This document shows positions 51,318 through 64,000 of a DNA stretch of 64,000 nt, one piece after another. Position 1 is the stretch's first letter; each line of letters begins with the position of its first letter. The translations under genes were made by a program, and so were the position numbers. The notes beneath the pieces are model-generated. The model had not been told where the DNA came from. It saw only the letters and a program-made list of their open reading frames with translations, and ran no database searches. Origin of the DNA: Cercis canadensis (taxonomy: Eukaryota; Streptophyta; Magnoliopsida; Fabales; Fabaceae); contig QAOA01000512.1 of assembly GCA_003255065.1 (NCBI GenBank), forward strand, positions 206,746 through 270,745, given 5' to 3'.

Positions 51318-51730
51318 NNNNNNNNNNNNNNNNNNNNNNNNNNNNNNNNNNNNNNNNNNNNNNNNNNNNNNNNNNNNNNNNNNNNNNNNNNNNNNNNNNN
51401 NNNNNNNNNNNNNNNNNNNNNNNNNNNNNNNNNNNNNNNNNNNNNNNNNNNNNNNNNNNNNNNNNNNNNNNNNNNNNNNNNNNNNNNNNNNNNNNNNNNN
51501 NNNNNNNNNNNNNNNNNNNNNNNNNNNNNNNNNNNNNNNNNNNNNNNNNNNNNNNNNNNNNNNNNNNNNNNNNNNNNNNNNNNNNNNNNNNNNNNNNNNN
51601 NNNNNNNNNNNNNNNNNNNNNNNNNNNNNNNNNNNNNNNNNNNNNNNNNNNNNNNNNNNNNNNNNNNNNNNNNNNNNNNNNNNNNNNNNNNNNNNNNNNN
51701 NNNNNNNNNNNNNNNNNNNNNNNNNNNNNN
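51318..51730. other. Assembly gap of about 413 N
   Basis: Unknown sequence, followed directly by a run of 23 A. Confidence 0.98.
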
Positions 51731-52131
51731 AAAAAAAAAAAAAAAAAAAAAAAGCCTAACTTCTTACAAATAAAATTCATGCAAATGACTTGATTTTAAA
51801 GACAATTGAGGCATTTTACATTAAAAAAAAAAAAATAGAAGTACCTCTGTTATTATTTAAAAAATTGTAATTTTTTTTTATTTTTATATTTTAAGATAAC
51901 ATAAATTGCTTCTTACTCATAATAGATATCTATTGTTTTAATTTTTAACACAAAAATTTATATTGTGTAATTTTGAATTAGATATACCAACATAATTTCA
52001 TCAATTTTCAATAAAATTCATATAATTTATTTAAAAATTATAAATCACTTTTATGCATATTTTAGAAACAAGTGCTGAAAGGGAAAACAAGTAAGGAAAA
52101 TAAAGGAAACATGAAAATATACAAAGATCAA

Positions 52132-52382
52132 GTTTAATTACTCTCTGGTTCTTATAATTTGAGAAAAAATCCAAGTAAGTCCTAGCAATTCAATTATATT
52201 TGTCACATGTGCACATTGTTTGTCATGTCATCAAGTCACAAATGGCGTTATCACTATAACTGATGATATGGATTTAATTGGATCACATTGAAAGTATAAA
52301 AATCCATTTAGGGGAAATTGAATTGTAAGAACATGATTGAACTTTCACTTAAACTATAGGGACCTAGAGAGTAATTAAATAG
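52132..52382. mobile_element. Mutator-type MITE with exact 9-bp target duplication
   Basis: 251 bp bounded by AAAGATCAA at 52123-52131 and 52383-52391. The ends pair: TTTAATTACTCTCTGGTTCT on the left against TTTAATTACTCTCTAGGTCC in reverse on the right, with pairing continuing for about 35-40 bp. No coding capacity. Confidence 0.88.
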
Positions 52383-52454
52383 AAAGATCAATCATGCTTT
52401 CACATGTTCTTTTAACACTTTTTATATGTGTCAATTTAATTAAACTTGCCAATG

Positions 52455-52640
52455 CAAGATGGCTCATTTGGTGGAAGGAATATGGGTTAGGGTTTTGCAT
52501 CACTTATGTGTGAAGTTCGATTCCTCTTTCAATCTAAAGTCTCACTTGGTAGACAATCCTCCTCTGAAAATTCTTGTGACTCCCAAAGCTAATTGATTAG
52601 TCTCTTTTTGGATCTAATTGAGACTTGGACGTAATCTTCT
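52455..52640 (+). mobile_element. tRNA-derived SINE (third type)
   Basis: A tRNA-like head with an A-box-like TGGCTCATTTGGTGG (52461) and a B-box-like AGTTCGATTCC (52516) 50 bp later, followed by a tRNA-unrelated body ending in a CT-rich stretch near 52640. The 3' boundary and target duplication could not be fixed. Its body differs from the SINEs at 7516 and 30208. Confidence 0.55.
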
Positions 52641-52973
52641 ACATTCTATTTATTTCTTCATAAGATTCTAAGCGTATTATTAGTACCATGTTCGATAATA
52701 TTATAATAATTTATTTTTACTATTATTTTTAAACACTGTTTATTTAAATATTATAAGATCTCTCTAAAAATCTAATAGGTTATGTTCAAATTTTAAACTT
52801 TTATATATTTTTAAAGTATTTGAGTATTATTTTTTTAAAGATCTATATGAGTACAAAAAAAAAAATAGAGGACTAAAATGGTAATATCAATAAGATTTTG
52901 GTAAAAATTAAAAAAAAAAAAAATTACGTGCGGATGAGAGAGAATGAGATGCCCTTGGACCATGCATCTCCCG

Positions 52974-52983
52974 CATATATATT
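52974..52983 (+). promoter_or_regulatory. TATA box of the calmodulin gene
   Basis: CATATATATT lies 126-135 bp before the calmodulin ATG, predicting transcription start near 53010 and a CT-rich leader of about 100 nt. Position and composition fit a plant TATA promoter; not experimentally shown. Confidence 0.6.
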
Positions 52984-53108
52984 GCCCTATTACCCTCTAT
53001 TATTTTCCACATCGGAGCTAGACAGATCGCAGAACCTGTTTTCTCGTTCCCCTTTCTTTCCCTTTCGCTATTCGAATCGCTGATTTTTTCGCTCGCCGAA
53101 CACCATCA

Positions 53109-54880
<1,772 letters not shown>

Positions 54881-57086
54881 GGATCACTCAACTAAAACCA
54901 AAATTTGAAAAGCATATAAAGAGAAAAGGGACAGGGCAGATAAGTTTTGATGAAAATTCTATTTCCGTTAGGAGATCTTCATTTGGTGTCATTAGCTTTT
55001 GTTGGTTGGTTGGCTGTCTATTTTCTTGTCTGCTTTATTGGTACTGCTCATTAGTATCCTACTTGTTTGCTCTGTCCCTTGTTTTAGTAGTTTGGGTTAG
55101 TTGTGTCTCACCATGCATTGGTACTTCACCTTTCAACTTTTTTGGTTATTATGAACCTAGAACAATTGGCTGCAATTTGTGCTTTTACTTATGGGTGACT
55201 AATTCTGTTAATATTTACATCTTCTGCTAAATCGTTGTTTTATGGATTATTTTGCATTTCATGCCATCTGTTTATTGGTCTGAAATATAGAAAGAGTTCT
55301 GGTTGTACAATTTGTTTTAATTGATCGTTGATGTAGTCATATCTAGCTTTTATTGGATTATGCTGTCCAATTACTTTTATTAACTAATATTTTATGCAAA
55401 AGCAATTTTTTCTAAGTAAATAAATATTGTAACTGTGATTTGTTTTTGATCGCAGTAGAAGAAATGGAAAATGAATTTAAATTGCTAATACCGAGGGTTT
55501 AATCTGGACTTTATCTTCCGAATGTGAATTTGTCTTCGCTAGGAGTTGGTTTAAGGTGTTTGTACTTTGTAGTACTAAAATGGGTGATGGTTATAGATAG
55601 CGCGTTTGGGCAAATTTTTTTTGTGGGTTCGTGCATAGCCTTTGTTTTTTTGGGTTCGTTCATAGCCTAGATGGCTCAAGTTGATACGGTTGTGGCTGCG
55701 CCTGACATCTCTTTACTCTATGGCTGTTTACTGGGCCCACTGTTGGATGTTTGTTAAGCAAAGGATCGTTGGTAATTGGTTATTCTTGCTTCCGCTTTAC
55801 CATCTTTTGATTTTTACCTCCATTCATTTTGCTTGGTCGAGATGGGTGAAGAACCTAAACAACGTAACCAGTAGTACTAGAGAGCTTCCTTTCAATTGCT
55901 TGCTTTTTCTGTCTTCGTTTGGCGTCTATATTACTCGGTTGCAACATACCTCAGTTTTGAAGTGAAAATTTGAATCGATTTCCTCCCTAAATTAGAAAAT
56001 ACTTTTGCAGTATATTTTTTTTAGTAAGGTTTTGATAACAAAACCATCAACTCATATTGATTTGTATCGTACCAGTCAAGTTTTCCATCTCCACGTGCAT
56101 CTTGGGTTAGATGAAGATGTCGCCTAGGGGAACTGTTTTCTGGTATCTGGTATCTGGTATCTGGATGACTTGGACTAAGTGCCCTCTCTGGATCCCACTA
56201 TGTTTCACGGTTTGTGCCTTGGGTCTAGAATAGAATAAAGCTGGCCCCATCAGTGATTAAAAGCCAATTGGGCGGAGGAAAGTAATCACAAGAAGAATGA
56301 AGTGAAAACAGAAAAGGAAAGTAGAAAAAGATGGAAGAATAAAGGGGCCTTATCGAAGGCACTGAATTTTATACAGGCGCTAGTTGAGAGCACTTGTCAC
56401 CTCAAAGTCGACTACATGCTGGTGGTGAAAGAGGACAAATAAAGTGGCATATATTTGTGCCGTCCACTAATTCGGGGACTCGTTTCAGTAACTTCGACTT
56501 TAAATTCAAGTGATATTCGTTGTCTACAGACCGAGGAAAGAGAGGATTTAAGGTGGAAGTATCCAAATGTACCAATAATTGGAGTTTCACCATCAATTGG
56601 AGGTTTGCAAGCTCCATGAGACCTCGTTACGATAGTCGAAATCGTGGGCCTCATCTTCGCCCCACACCTACAGCATAACTTTTGAAGTTCCATAAAATTT
56701 GACTGAAACTCTCGTCGTCTATCTAATAAAAGCAACCACCTTGTTTTAGAAAATTTGTCTACCCAATAATTGATTCTTAATGAGTTGTGCTATTTAGTTC
56801 GGATGATCTGACAGAACAAACTATCATATCAAAATGTAGCAATAGTTGAAAATAATGAGAGAAAGCATATCGTTGGATCTAATTCTAGAACACGAGGGAT
56901 TTAATATAAATTCACGTCTATTCGATTAGTGTAGTTAGTAGACAAATCTAATGTAGTGTTTCATGGTAGATTTTGTCTGGTTCACAAATTTATTCTGATG
57001 CACATATTTTTGTCCCTCCACCAATATATAAAAGCCGTTTTAGTGAATTCAACTTATATTTTGAAATTGTACTTTGTTGACTACAG
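54881..57086 (+). other. Calmodulin 3' UTR / alternative intron
   Basis: Serves as 3' UTR (first part) for the short calmodulin transcript or as intron for the long one. It also holds a small triplicated TATCTGG motif near 56140-56162 and the decayed tail exon. A T-rich composition to about 55450 fits UTR or intron. Confidence 0.5.
56437..56560 (+). pseudogene. Decayed duplicate of the CaaX-tail exon and its acceptor
   Basis: About 90 bp leading to the acceptor GTTGTCTACAG (ending 56529) align with the sequence leading to GTTGACTACAG at 57086 (shared TCCAC[TC]AAT, CGTTT[CT]AGT and AACTTCGACTT / AATTCAACTT), roughly 65-70% by eye. The bases after it, ACCGAGGAAAGAGAGGATT, match AATGAGGAAGAAGAGGATT. 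If spliced from 54876 it would read K-P-R-K-E-R-I then stop, so the basic tail and CaaX box are lost. Interpreted as a tandem exon duplication in which the upstream copy decayed. Confidence 0.55.
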
Positions 57087-57201
57087 AATGAGGAAGAAGA
57101 GGATTGAAGAGGCCAGAAGCAAAAGATACAGTAGCAACTCTTCTCTAAGCGAAAAGCTCAAGAGGCGTGCAGATCGCAGTCATAGGTGTTCCATCCTTTG
57201 A
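57087..57201 (+). CDS. CAM: Alternative last exon: basic, CaaX-ending calmodulin tail
   Basis: Joining 54876 to 57087 (donor AA|GTGAGG, acceptor GTTGACTACAG) removes a 2210-bp intron, completes a Lys codon and continues in frame for 37 more residues to TGA at 57199-57201, giving a 186-residue protein. The tail begins MRKKRIEEARSKRYSS, is rich in Arg and Lys, and ends HRCSIL. CSIL is a CaaX box whose final Leu favours geranylgeranylation. Known relatives are petunia CaM53 and rice OsCaM61, calmodulins of about 185 residues with a polybasic CaaX tail; as I recall, the rice tail also begins with an R/K-rich KRIEE-like stretch. The tail would anchor calmodulin at membranes when prenylated. Splicing is inferred from sequence only. 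Confidence 0.8.
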
Positions 57202-58157
57202 CTGAACCTGGTCTCCTTGTTTCATGACTCGTACGGCTTGGTACTCTAGGCATGTAATAACTTATTTTCATAAATTTGTCTTAGCTAAGAATAAGATGGC
57301 TAGAAAATAACTCAATGGTTTAATAATCAAACTCATATCGTGACCATTGCTTTTTGTTTCTCTGCAGCTATTTCTATGGCTTGAGACATTTTCAGCTCTT
57401 GAGATTAATTAACTCTCTTTAACAAGAACACACACACACACCACAACCAGTACAAGCATTTTTATGCATGGAAAAAGTTAAATTAATGAGAAGGGATCTC
57501 TTTAGGATCTACTAAAACGTTTAAAATTCAGTTAATAGTAAAAACACGTTCGATGATAGTAGTATGAAGCTACTAAAAAAATCTGGGAATTTCTTCCTGT
57601 AAGATTCTCTTGAAAGGGAGGGAAATTTGGTTACTAAGAAATTGTAGCAATCAAAATCAAAGAGATGGGGTAGGCTGATGAACTAACCCTGGTGACTTCT
57701 ACCAGGTCTGTAGTAGATATTCCCTGATTGACTTCTGTTGCAATTTCACAAGACGATAACGATAATGAAAAATCATGAATAATATTGATGCACAAACTAC
57801 AAGGGCAAATTTGCTATATGCTCAGCTCATGCTCCCTTGGAACTTTTAAGAACCTTGTGACCAAAACATAAAGAAAATGGAAGCTTTAACAACCTAAAAC
57901 CTGCTCAATTCAAATGTGGGTTTGAAAAGACTTAGGCTTAAAAGCTTTTAAAACTTGCATCTTTTTTGTCCTAAATGCTTTCAATATGCACACACCGTTT
58001 TGTAACTTTCTTTTGAACCCACACAAAAAAAAAAGTTATAATATTACCATCATTTAGAAAAACATTGTAATATAAAAGCTTTGAAAAGAAAATCTAGACC
58101 TAAAAGCACCTTGGAAGAAACAAATCAATTTTTTAAAATTTTTTTGCAAGTAAGCTT
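57202..58157. other. Calmodulin 3' flank, no further gene seen
   Basis: Probable 3' UTR of the long calmodulin transcript, then intergenic DNA between two convergent genes. A short (AC)n run lies near 57429-57440. Confidence 0.45.
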
Positions 58158-58208
58158 GTGGGATCCATGTTCGAAAACAAAGTCGTAGCCAAAGTACCAA
58201 AAAAAAAA
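58158..58208 (+). mobile_element. 5'-truncated SINE, copy 3 of the local family
   Basis: Fifty-one bases containing ATGTTCGAAAACAAAGTCGT and AGCCAAAGTACC then an A run, matching the 3' ends of the elements at 7516 and 8200. It is bounded by imperfect direct repeats TTTGCAAGTAAGCTT (ending 58157) and TCTGCAAATGAGCTT (ending 58224), consistent with a target duplication that has since diverged. Confidence 0.6.
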
Positions 58209-58703
58209 TTCTGCAAATGAGCTTATCAAATACAAAAAAAGGTATACTTCTAAAATAAAGCAAATCACTGAATTTTCTATCCAACGGACTTACTGGGAAA
58301 AGGTCATAGGAAAGTTCCTATAAATTAGATGTACAGTTCTACATTTTCTGCTACTCCCACCACTGGTTTGCATTAACTTGTGATTATGAATTATATACGT
58401 TATTATCACCAGCAGCAACATACCATCTTCAGTTGCCACAACACAGTAAAGGGAAGTCTTGGATATTTCAAATATTTCAGAAGGAAAAAGAACCAAACAA
58501 GCAACGAGTTACTTAAAACGAATTGTTTTTATAAAGCAAAACAAAACGTAAGCAAGAGTTCACTTTCAAGCATATCTATAGACAAAATACCCTCATCTAC
58601 CTACCATGAGAGTATGTTTAAACTTTTATATCTTTACAGACTGAAGCTACAAAAAAAGGAAAAAGGAAAGTTACCTTTCTTCTTTTTTCCTTCTTAAGGA
58701 AAC

Positions 58704-61700
58704 TTACCTCTTGAGTGGTTTGTAGAGGACGACTGTGACATATTTGGACTGGAACCTGTGAGTAAGTCCCAGGGCAACCACAGACTGGGGGGCCAAGCCT
58801 TTTTCTATGAAGACATGGTTTAGCACAACATGCTGAGGCTTTGAGGAGGTACCAACATCTGAGTTCTCCATACCAAGGACAGTGAGATGCAGCTGTGGAG
58901 GAACAGCCAGTGGCTCTTTTGCAAAGTCTTCCTCAGATGGAAATGCATGACCATAGCTGGATTCCGGGGAAGGTGGAGCCTCAAACTCAGTCACGCCGTC
59001 AGGGTTTTCAGGCACGTAATCCTGCAGAGAACAAGAAAATTTTAGTCAAAACATGTAAATCATCAAATGAAAAGACAAATCAATTTGAATAAAAGGGAAT
59101 CCCCGGGCCCCAAACACAACCGAAAAAAAGAAAAAGTAGAAGAAGAAAACCCTGGTGTCAGTTATATGTCAAATAACAAAGCCTAAGAAGAGGATTCATC
59201 TTTACACCAAAATGAGGCAAATGTAGAAGAACCCTAATGCACAATTAAGAATATAGGAGAACAACATTTTTAAAAAAGAGGAGGTTCACAAAACAATGAG
59301 ATGTTTTTGCGAAGAAAAGAAAGAAACCAAAGGAAGATGCATACATTAACATCAAGAAGATTGCAGATATGGCCCATCTCATCAGCTACATATGGAAGAT
59401 CTGGAATATATCTCTGTTCACCATCAATGATGAACTTGTAATGATATATGCCTGATGACAGGACCATAAGAATTGAGTGATCCTTGCCAGATCTCTGCAG
59501 CGACTTCCTGCAAGTAATAAAAACTAACCTAAGGTACTACATCCATCATAGAATATTTGCAATTATTATTACTTTTAATGAATTTAAATGGATTCAGCGA
59601 AGTTGACATTACTGAGGAAGGAGGAATCATCGAATCTAACCTAGATGTCCAGTTATCCCAAGAGCCCTCCACAGCCACACTATTACCACCAAGATTCCAT
59701 GTAATCATGACAGGAACTCCTCGCTCAGGAGGTTGATCAACAATTCCAGGGGATTCATTCTGCCACATTTGATTGAGAAACTGAGGGCCATTACCTCTTT
59801 GCAATGGAGCTAGCGGAACCTGATAAACACAAAGAAACCCCACTATCATTTAATAATGCTGTTGATTGAGCATATTATTTTAATAAATCAATATGAACAA
59901 ACAATTACATTAATTTTAATCCTAAATTCAAAAGTTGTGATAACCTAAAACTTATGCAAGAAAGAGATATTGTCTCAAGAAGTAAATGTTATCACATATG
60001 TATTGTAATATTATCAACTTTCAGTAGATACTAGCACTAATAAAAGATGGGGGAATTCCCTCATAAAGCTACCAAGCTTTGGGGGGCGGTCTTAGAAGTG
60101 TTTTTTTTTTTTCTGGATTATCTAATTCACCATTATCCCTAAAGTTGAGTGGCTTAATTATTTTCCCAACATGGATCCTCTTACTTCAAACACCAGGTGA
60201 TTGAACCACCTTTTCTGTTATAGAAGCTCTTCGTTTTTTGTCCATCTTTCATTGTATCGTTTCTATTATTGGGAAGCCCAACTTAGACAATAAATCATGT
60301 CCCATCCAAGGGGACATGACCGAAATCCAGAATGCCAAAGGGCCATATCAGACATTCCAGCAACAATTTAAATTGAAATGTTCAGTTTTTGAATGTCCCA
60401 AGGAAGCTATCATATTGCTTATAATCAGTATCACCAAGCTTATACTTTAAGCCCAAACAAGCCAGAAAATCAGACTTCTCAGACGGAAAACAAACTCTGG
60501 GGACTTAGAAAGATCATTTCTACCAACCTCTTTAAGAACAAGTCACTCAAACTAGAAGAAAATTGCCAATAGAGAATGTGTAATCAAACAACTCTTAACA
60601 ATTTAACATAAGCCATAAACAAGGATGGCATCGTTTCTCACAATGCATCCAGAGGTCAGATTCTAAATCAATGAAATATTAATATTAAACAAATCATAAT
60701 GCAATTATGTCATCTAATGCGCACAATGATATTCTCTTATCCAAAGTTTTATACAAATACATAGACACTAGAAGAACACTGCCAACAGGGAATGTACAAT
60801 CACACAATAGACAATTTAACATAAGCCATCAAAAAGGACTATCATTTCTCACAATGCATCCACAAATCAAATTCTAAATCAATCAAATACTAACATTAAA
60901 AAGATTTACAAACTAATAATTGGCTGCAAAGTGAAGCTACTTTGGAATTGACTATAGTTAATATGGTACATGATTTCCTGTGAAACCTGATAATGGCTTT
61001 GGGGGTGATCACCTTGTTTTCAGATTTCACACTAAGCAGCTAAACTAAATAATGATACTAATTCAATCATGTGAAAGTAAATTTGTAAGATATAATGTGA
61101 AATGTGGGCCTAGGTAGTTGGACATTACAGAATGATAAGGAAAAGGAATTGTCCTGAGGGGCACTACTCCTTCAAGATTAAAATTGTTTTGGTAAACAAT
61201 TTCCGCCCAGAGAGATAGAAAATCATTTTCCACATATTGACAGGTTCTTTTTAACTGACAAGGAAATGATTTTTCTGTTGACCACAGCCCCAAAGACCTG
61301 TAAATGTGAAAATTTTTCAGAAGATTATATTCTACTTGACATAGATAGTGGAAAATGTCAAGTGTAAAATACAAGTCAGCACATACACATTGGCACACCT
61401 GGAAACCACTTGCTCATCCACGAATAGAAAAAGAAAAAAGATCCTTAATATCTATGTCAAATTAATTTTACATTCATTCCCCTTTAAAGAATCAGGATGA
61501 CAACTACATGATAACCACTTATATAAAAGAATTTTGAGCAAAGGAATCAGATTTTGAAACTAACTATTAGGAAATGAAGATAAGATATTATTGCTACCAT
61601 TCACAAAATGACATGCAAATATCAGAAAATGCACATATAGTGAATGGATGGTTAATCAGGTTTTACACCCCAGCACAAAGAGTCTTGTCTTTTAAGTTTT

Positions 61701-63305
61701 AGCAAATATTTCCATCTGTCAAAACCTATGTAAGAAAGCGACAAGAGAGGGTGGGGAAGAGACATAACTGTTGAACAAAAGGTTCCCAGTCAAACAATAC
61801 AGTGGAGTAACACTTGACAATGAAACCAGAATAATTGGTAGTGCCCTTTCATAACCACCCAAATACCAGGTATAATCTTTATTCTCCATGTTCTCGGCAA
61901 AAAACGCCAAAGGACTATCATTCTAAACATTGAAAGGCCAAAAAGGGGAAAATTGGAAAATATTTGCCAGGTCCTTGGGATCGATATACATTGGGCAGAA
62001 GGAAATTTAAAATAGAGAAAACCACTAATCGTACATAACAGGCTTAACTGCCATTATAATATTATTGTGTTTTATCTTGTCGGTACATGCATCACAATAT
62101 TCTAAATCAAGGCCTCAACATTGGACATAGTATCAATTCCAACACTTCACGTGCTGCTTATCAAATGGAGAAATGTATAAGAATAGATATTGAGGGCAGA
62201 TGGTTCCATAAAACAGACACCTTGCTGTCGTTCCAAATAGCAAAGCTAACTCAATGAATCAAGAGAACGTTTGTGCATGTGATTAACAAATTCGATGCAG
62301 TTAACTTGTTGACCTTGCAATACAATAACAAATGAAGTATAATTAAAGAAAAAGAAAGTTTTCAACTCTCACTTAATCATAAAAGGATTGCAGGGAACCA
62401 GTAAAATGGCGAGGAATAAATGTTGACACAGGCTACAATTCTGAAAATTGCAAACAGTTTTAAGGCATAATTCTCCTAGATCTACATTATTTCACTCTTC
62501 AGATGCTCTTTACTCTCCAATTTTTGACATATGCATCAGATATATTCGATCAAAATCAGCCTCACTCTTCCATGTCCTGCTTGACAATTGTCAAAGATAC
62601 GTTCTACCAATCCAAATTTTCCAGATCTATTGAATTCCGAATATCCATTTCCATGTCCTATTTGAAACTTGACACACGAACGTAAGTTCAGGAATCTAAA
62701 ATTTCAATATAACGGCCTCTTGTTATGGCTTTCATTCTCCCTCTCACCAGACATTTATTAGCATTAAAATTAATATGACAGTATTCCAATGCAGAATGCT
62801 CAATCAAAAGAAGATCTACCAGCTGCCAACAACGGAATAATTCAATGAAGAATCGCTCCAAACATGCCTAAACCAAATTCATTCCTGCTCCTTCTTACAA
62901 ACTGAAAATCATTGCAAACACATAACAGTAACATCGATCAAACACCTCAGAAATGGTTGACTGAACAACATCGAAATTCCACGGCCAAACAATTATAGCC
63001 GTACAGCATAGACGGCAAGAACTAGCACTTGCACGTATATAAACCATACATCAAACACCACACATGCACGTACGCATATTACTCTAATTAGCAGGGAAAA
63101 AGGAAAACGATGAAACCTGTGGAGCAAACAAGACCGGAGATCGAGATCTCCGGGGGCTTGGAGGTGGACTATTCGCCATTAAATCGGAAGAAGCAGCTCG
63201 AACCGGAGGCCGAGAATTGCTATGGTTGCCTGATTCAGCGGTGGATCTTGCGGCGGAATCGTCGCTGCCAATGGCTCCGTCGTCTCTACCGTTAGCGTTT
63301 CCCAT
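58704..63305 (-). CDS. KINB1: SnRK1 regulatory subunit beta-1 (KINB1-like)
   Basis: Four coding exons on the minus strand: 63305-63117, 59819-59641, 59507-59345, 59021-58704, closing to 282 residues (Arabidopsis KINbeta1 has 283). It starts MGNANGRDDG, giving a myristoylation site at Gly2. A Ser/Pro-rich stretch (about 30-60) leads to LFAPQVPLAPLQR. The glycogen-binding-type module spans about 100-180 (ITWNLGGNSVAVEGSWDNW, SGIYHYKFIIDGEQRYIPD). The C-terminal ASC domain that contacts the kinase and gamma subunits includes EFEAPPSPESSYG, KEPLAVPPQLHLT, HVVLNHVFIEKG and LGLTHRFQSKYVTVVLYKP. The beta subunit scaffolds SnRK1, the plant AMPK/SNF1 energy sensor, and sets its location. Intron 1 (59820-63116, 3.3 kb) contains a tandem repeat. 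The stop codon overlaps a perfect donor-like AG|GTAAGT, discussed separately. Confidence 0.96.
60551..60900. repeat. Tandem duplication in KINB1 intron 1, period about 226 bp
   Basis: ACTAGAAGAAAATTGCCAAT (60551) recurs as ACTAGAAGAACACTGCCAAC (60777). Both copies go on with CAATTTAACATAAGCCAT, TTTCTCACAATGCATCCA and a final ATTAAA (60689 and 60900). No coding content. Confidence 0.85.
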
Positions 63306-63384
63306 TCGATTTTCCCGAGAAAATTCTCACAGATCCACAGCCAAACAAGATTTTATGATTTCACAATGGAATTAGTAAAAATGT

Positions 63385-63394
63385 CTATATATAG
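63385..63394 (-). promoter_or_regulatory. TATA box of KINB1
   Basis: CTATATATAG (palindromic) lies 80-89 bp upstream of the KINB1 ATG on the minus strand, predicting transcription start near 63355 and a leader of about 50 nt. Not experimentally shown. Confidence 0.55.
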
Positions 63395-64000
63395 TGGAGA
63401 GAGAGGAGTCGTTTTGATGAAAATGCAGGCAGAGGGGATTGGTGGCGGATATGGAAGAAGAAGGAGAAGGGGAGGAAGACGGCGAGCTTATAAACGACAG
63501 TAGGGAGTTTCCGTTTATGGCAAAAATATAGACACTGAAACGCGTGCTGAACTGCCGGGAAACCGTTCTTATCAAGTATTTGTTTTGGAGCAAAAGGGAA
63601 ACCATGTGTGCTCTCTCTCTCTTACCAGATAAAAAACAAAAAAATATAGAGAGGGTTTTTTTCGGTTCATAATGCCGGATTCGCGTTTATGTTGCACGCG
63701 CTGCCTAATAATAATTAAACATTATAAGTACACATTCTTGTACAATTATATACCTCTTCTTGTCTTAACTTCGAATTTAATTATAGAACTTCCATTGGTT
63801 AGAATGGATTTGTTAGATGAAGTAGAGATTACTCAAATAAAAATTCCTAGCTACACAATTAAAAAAATAAATCCAAGTTGCACGATCAAAAATACTTTTT
63901 ATATAAAATTTTAAAAAAAATGGGAGTAACACACTTGAAACTAGTCATAAAATATTAGGCACATATTAACATAATGGACTATGTAAAAAATATTTAATTT
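63395..64000. other. KINB1 upstream DNA, no gene seen
   Basis: Includes a GA-rich stretch (63455-63485), a CTCTCTCTCT run near 63611 and AT-rich DNA to the window edge. No coding region recognised. Confidence 0.45.

Noticed and set aside
51259-51793. Long open frames on both strands across the N gap
   Set aside because: They are open only because N is read as unknown residues; the real sequence is not available.
58647-58707. A firm 61-nt terminal intron in KINB1
   Set aside because: The length is at the lower limit for plant introns and the ending ...YKPLKR-stop agrees with the family, so it is kept only as a hypothesis among the findings.

Overview
This is nuclear DNA from a flowering plant, most likely a eudicot. 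The genes have many short exons with GT-AG introns, the intergenic DNA is very AT-rich, and every recognised gene belongs to a plant family. I cannot name the species. Six protein genes could be rebuilt exon by exon with all reading phases closing: a PBL-type receptor-like cytoplasmic kinase (minus, 1437-4586), a CIPK3-like kinase (plus, 21420-27253), the retromer subunit VPS26 (minus, 30711-38010), an oligoribonuclease (minus, 41683-48481), a calmodulin (plus, 53109-54880, with an extra exon to 57201) and a SnRK1 beta subunit, KINB1-like (minus, 58704-63305). Positions 1-90 may hold the last codons of another plus-strand gene.

Layout: 1-5 kb kinase gene; 5-20 kb AT-rich intergenic DNA with MITEs, SINEs and tandem duplications; 21-27 kb CIPK; 27-30.7 kb intergenic DNA between convergent genes, with a minus-strand SINE; 30.7-38 kb VPS26, whose eighth intron carries a decayed Ty1/copia fossil; 38.4-41.2 kb two abutting inverted-repeat elements and a Helitron remnant; 41.7-48.5 kb oligoribonuclease; 48.7-52.7 kb two Mutator-type MITEs, a large assembly gap and a SINE; 53-57.2 kb calmodulin; 58.7-63.3 kb KINB1, convergent with calmodulin. 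The genes are not an operon and share no single pathway. Three are signalling proteins using Ca2+ or energy status (CIPK, calmodulin, SnRK1 beta).

The most striking observation is that the calmodulin gene is not plain. Its stop codon lies inside a splice-donor-like sequence. Splicing from there to an exon at 57087 keeps the frame and adds a 37-residue basic tail ending in CSIL, a CaaX prenylation box. This matches the design of petunia CaM53 and rice OsCaM61. A decayed duplicate of that tail exon, with its acceptor, lies about 560 bp upstream in the same intron.

Other notable points: three MITEs with exact 9-bp target duplications (Mutator signature), one of them seemingly present as both filled and empty alleles joined head to tail at a single N; a SINE family with three copies bounded by target duplications; a Helitron remnant bracketed by 59-bp direct repeats; a VPS26 start codon separated from the rest of the protein by an intron; and a strong donor-like sequence over the KINB1 stop codon. 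All alignments were made by eye; no database search was run.
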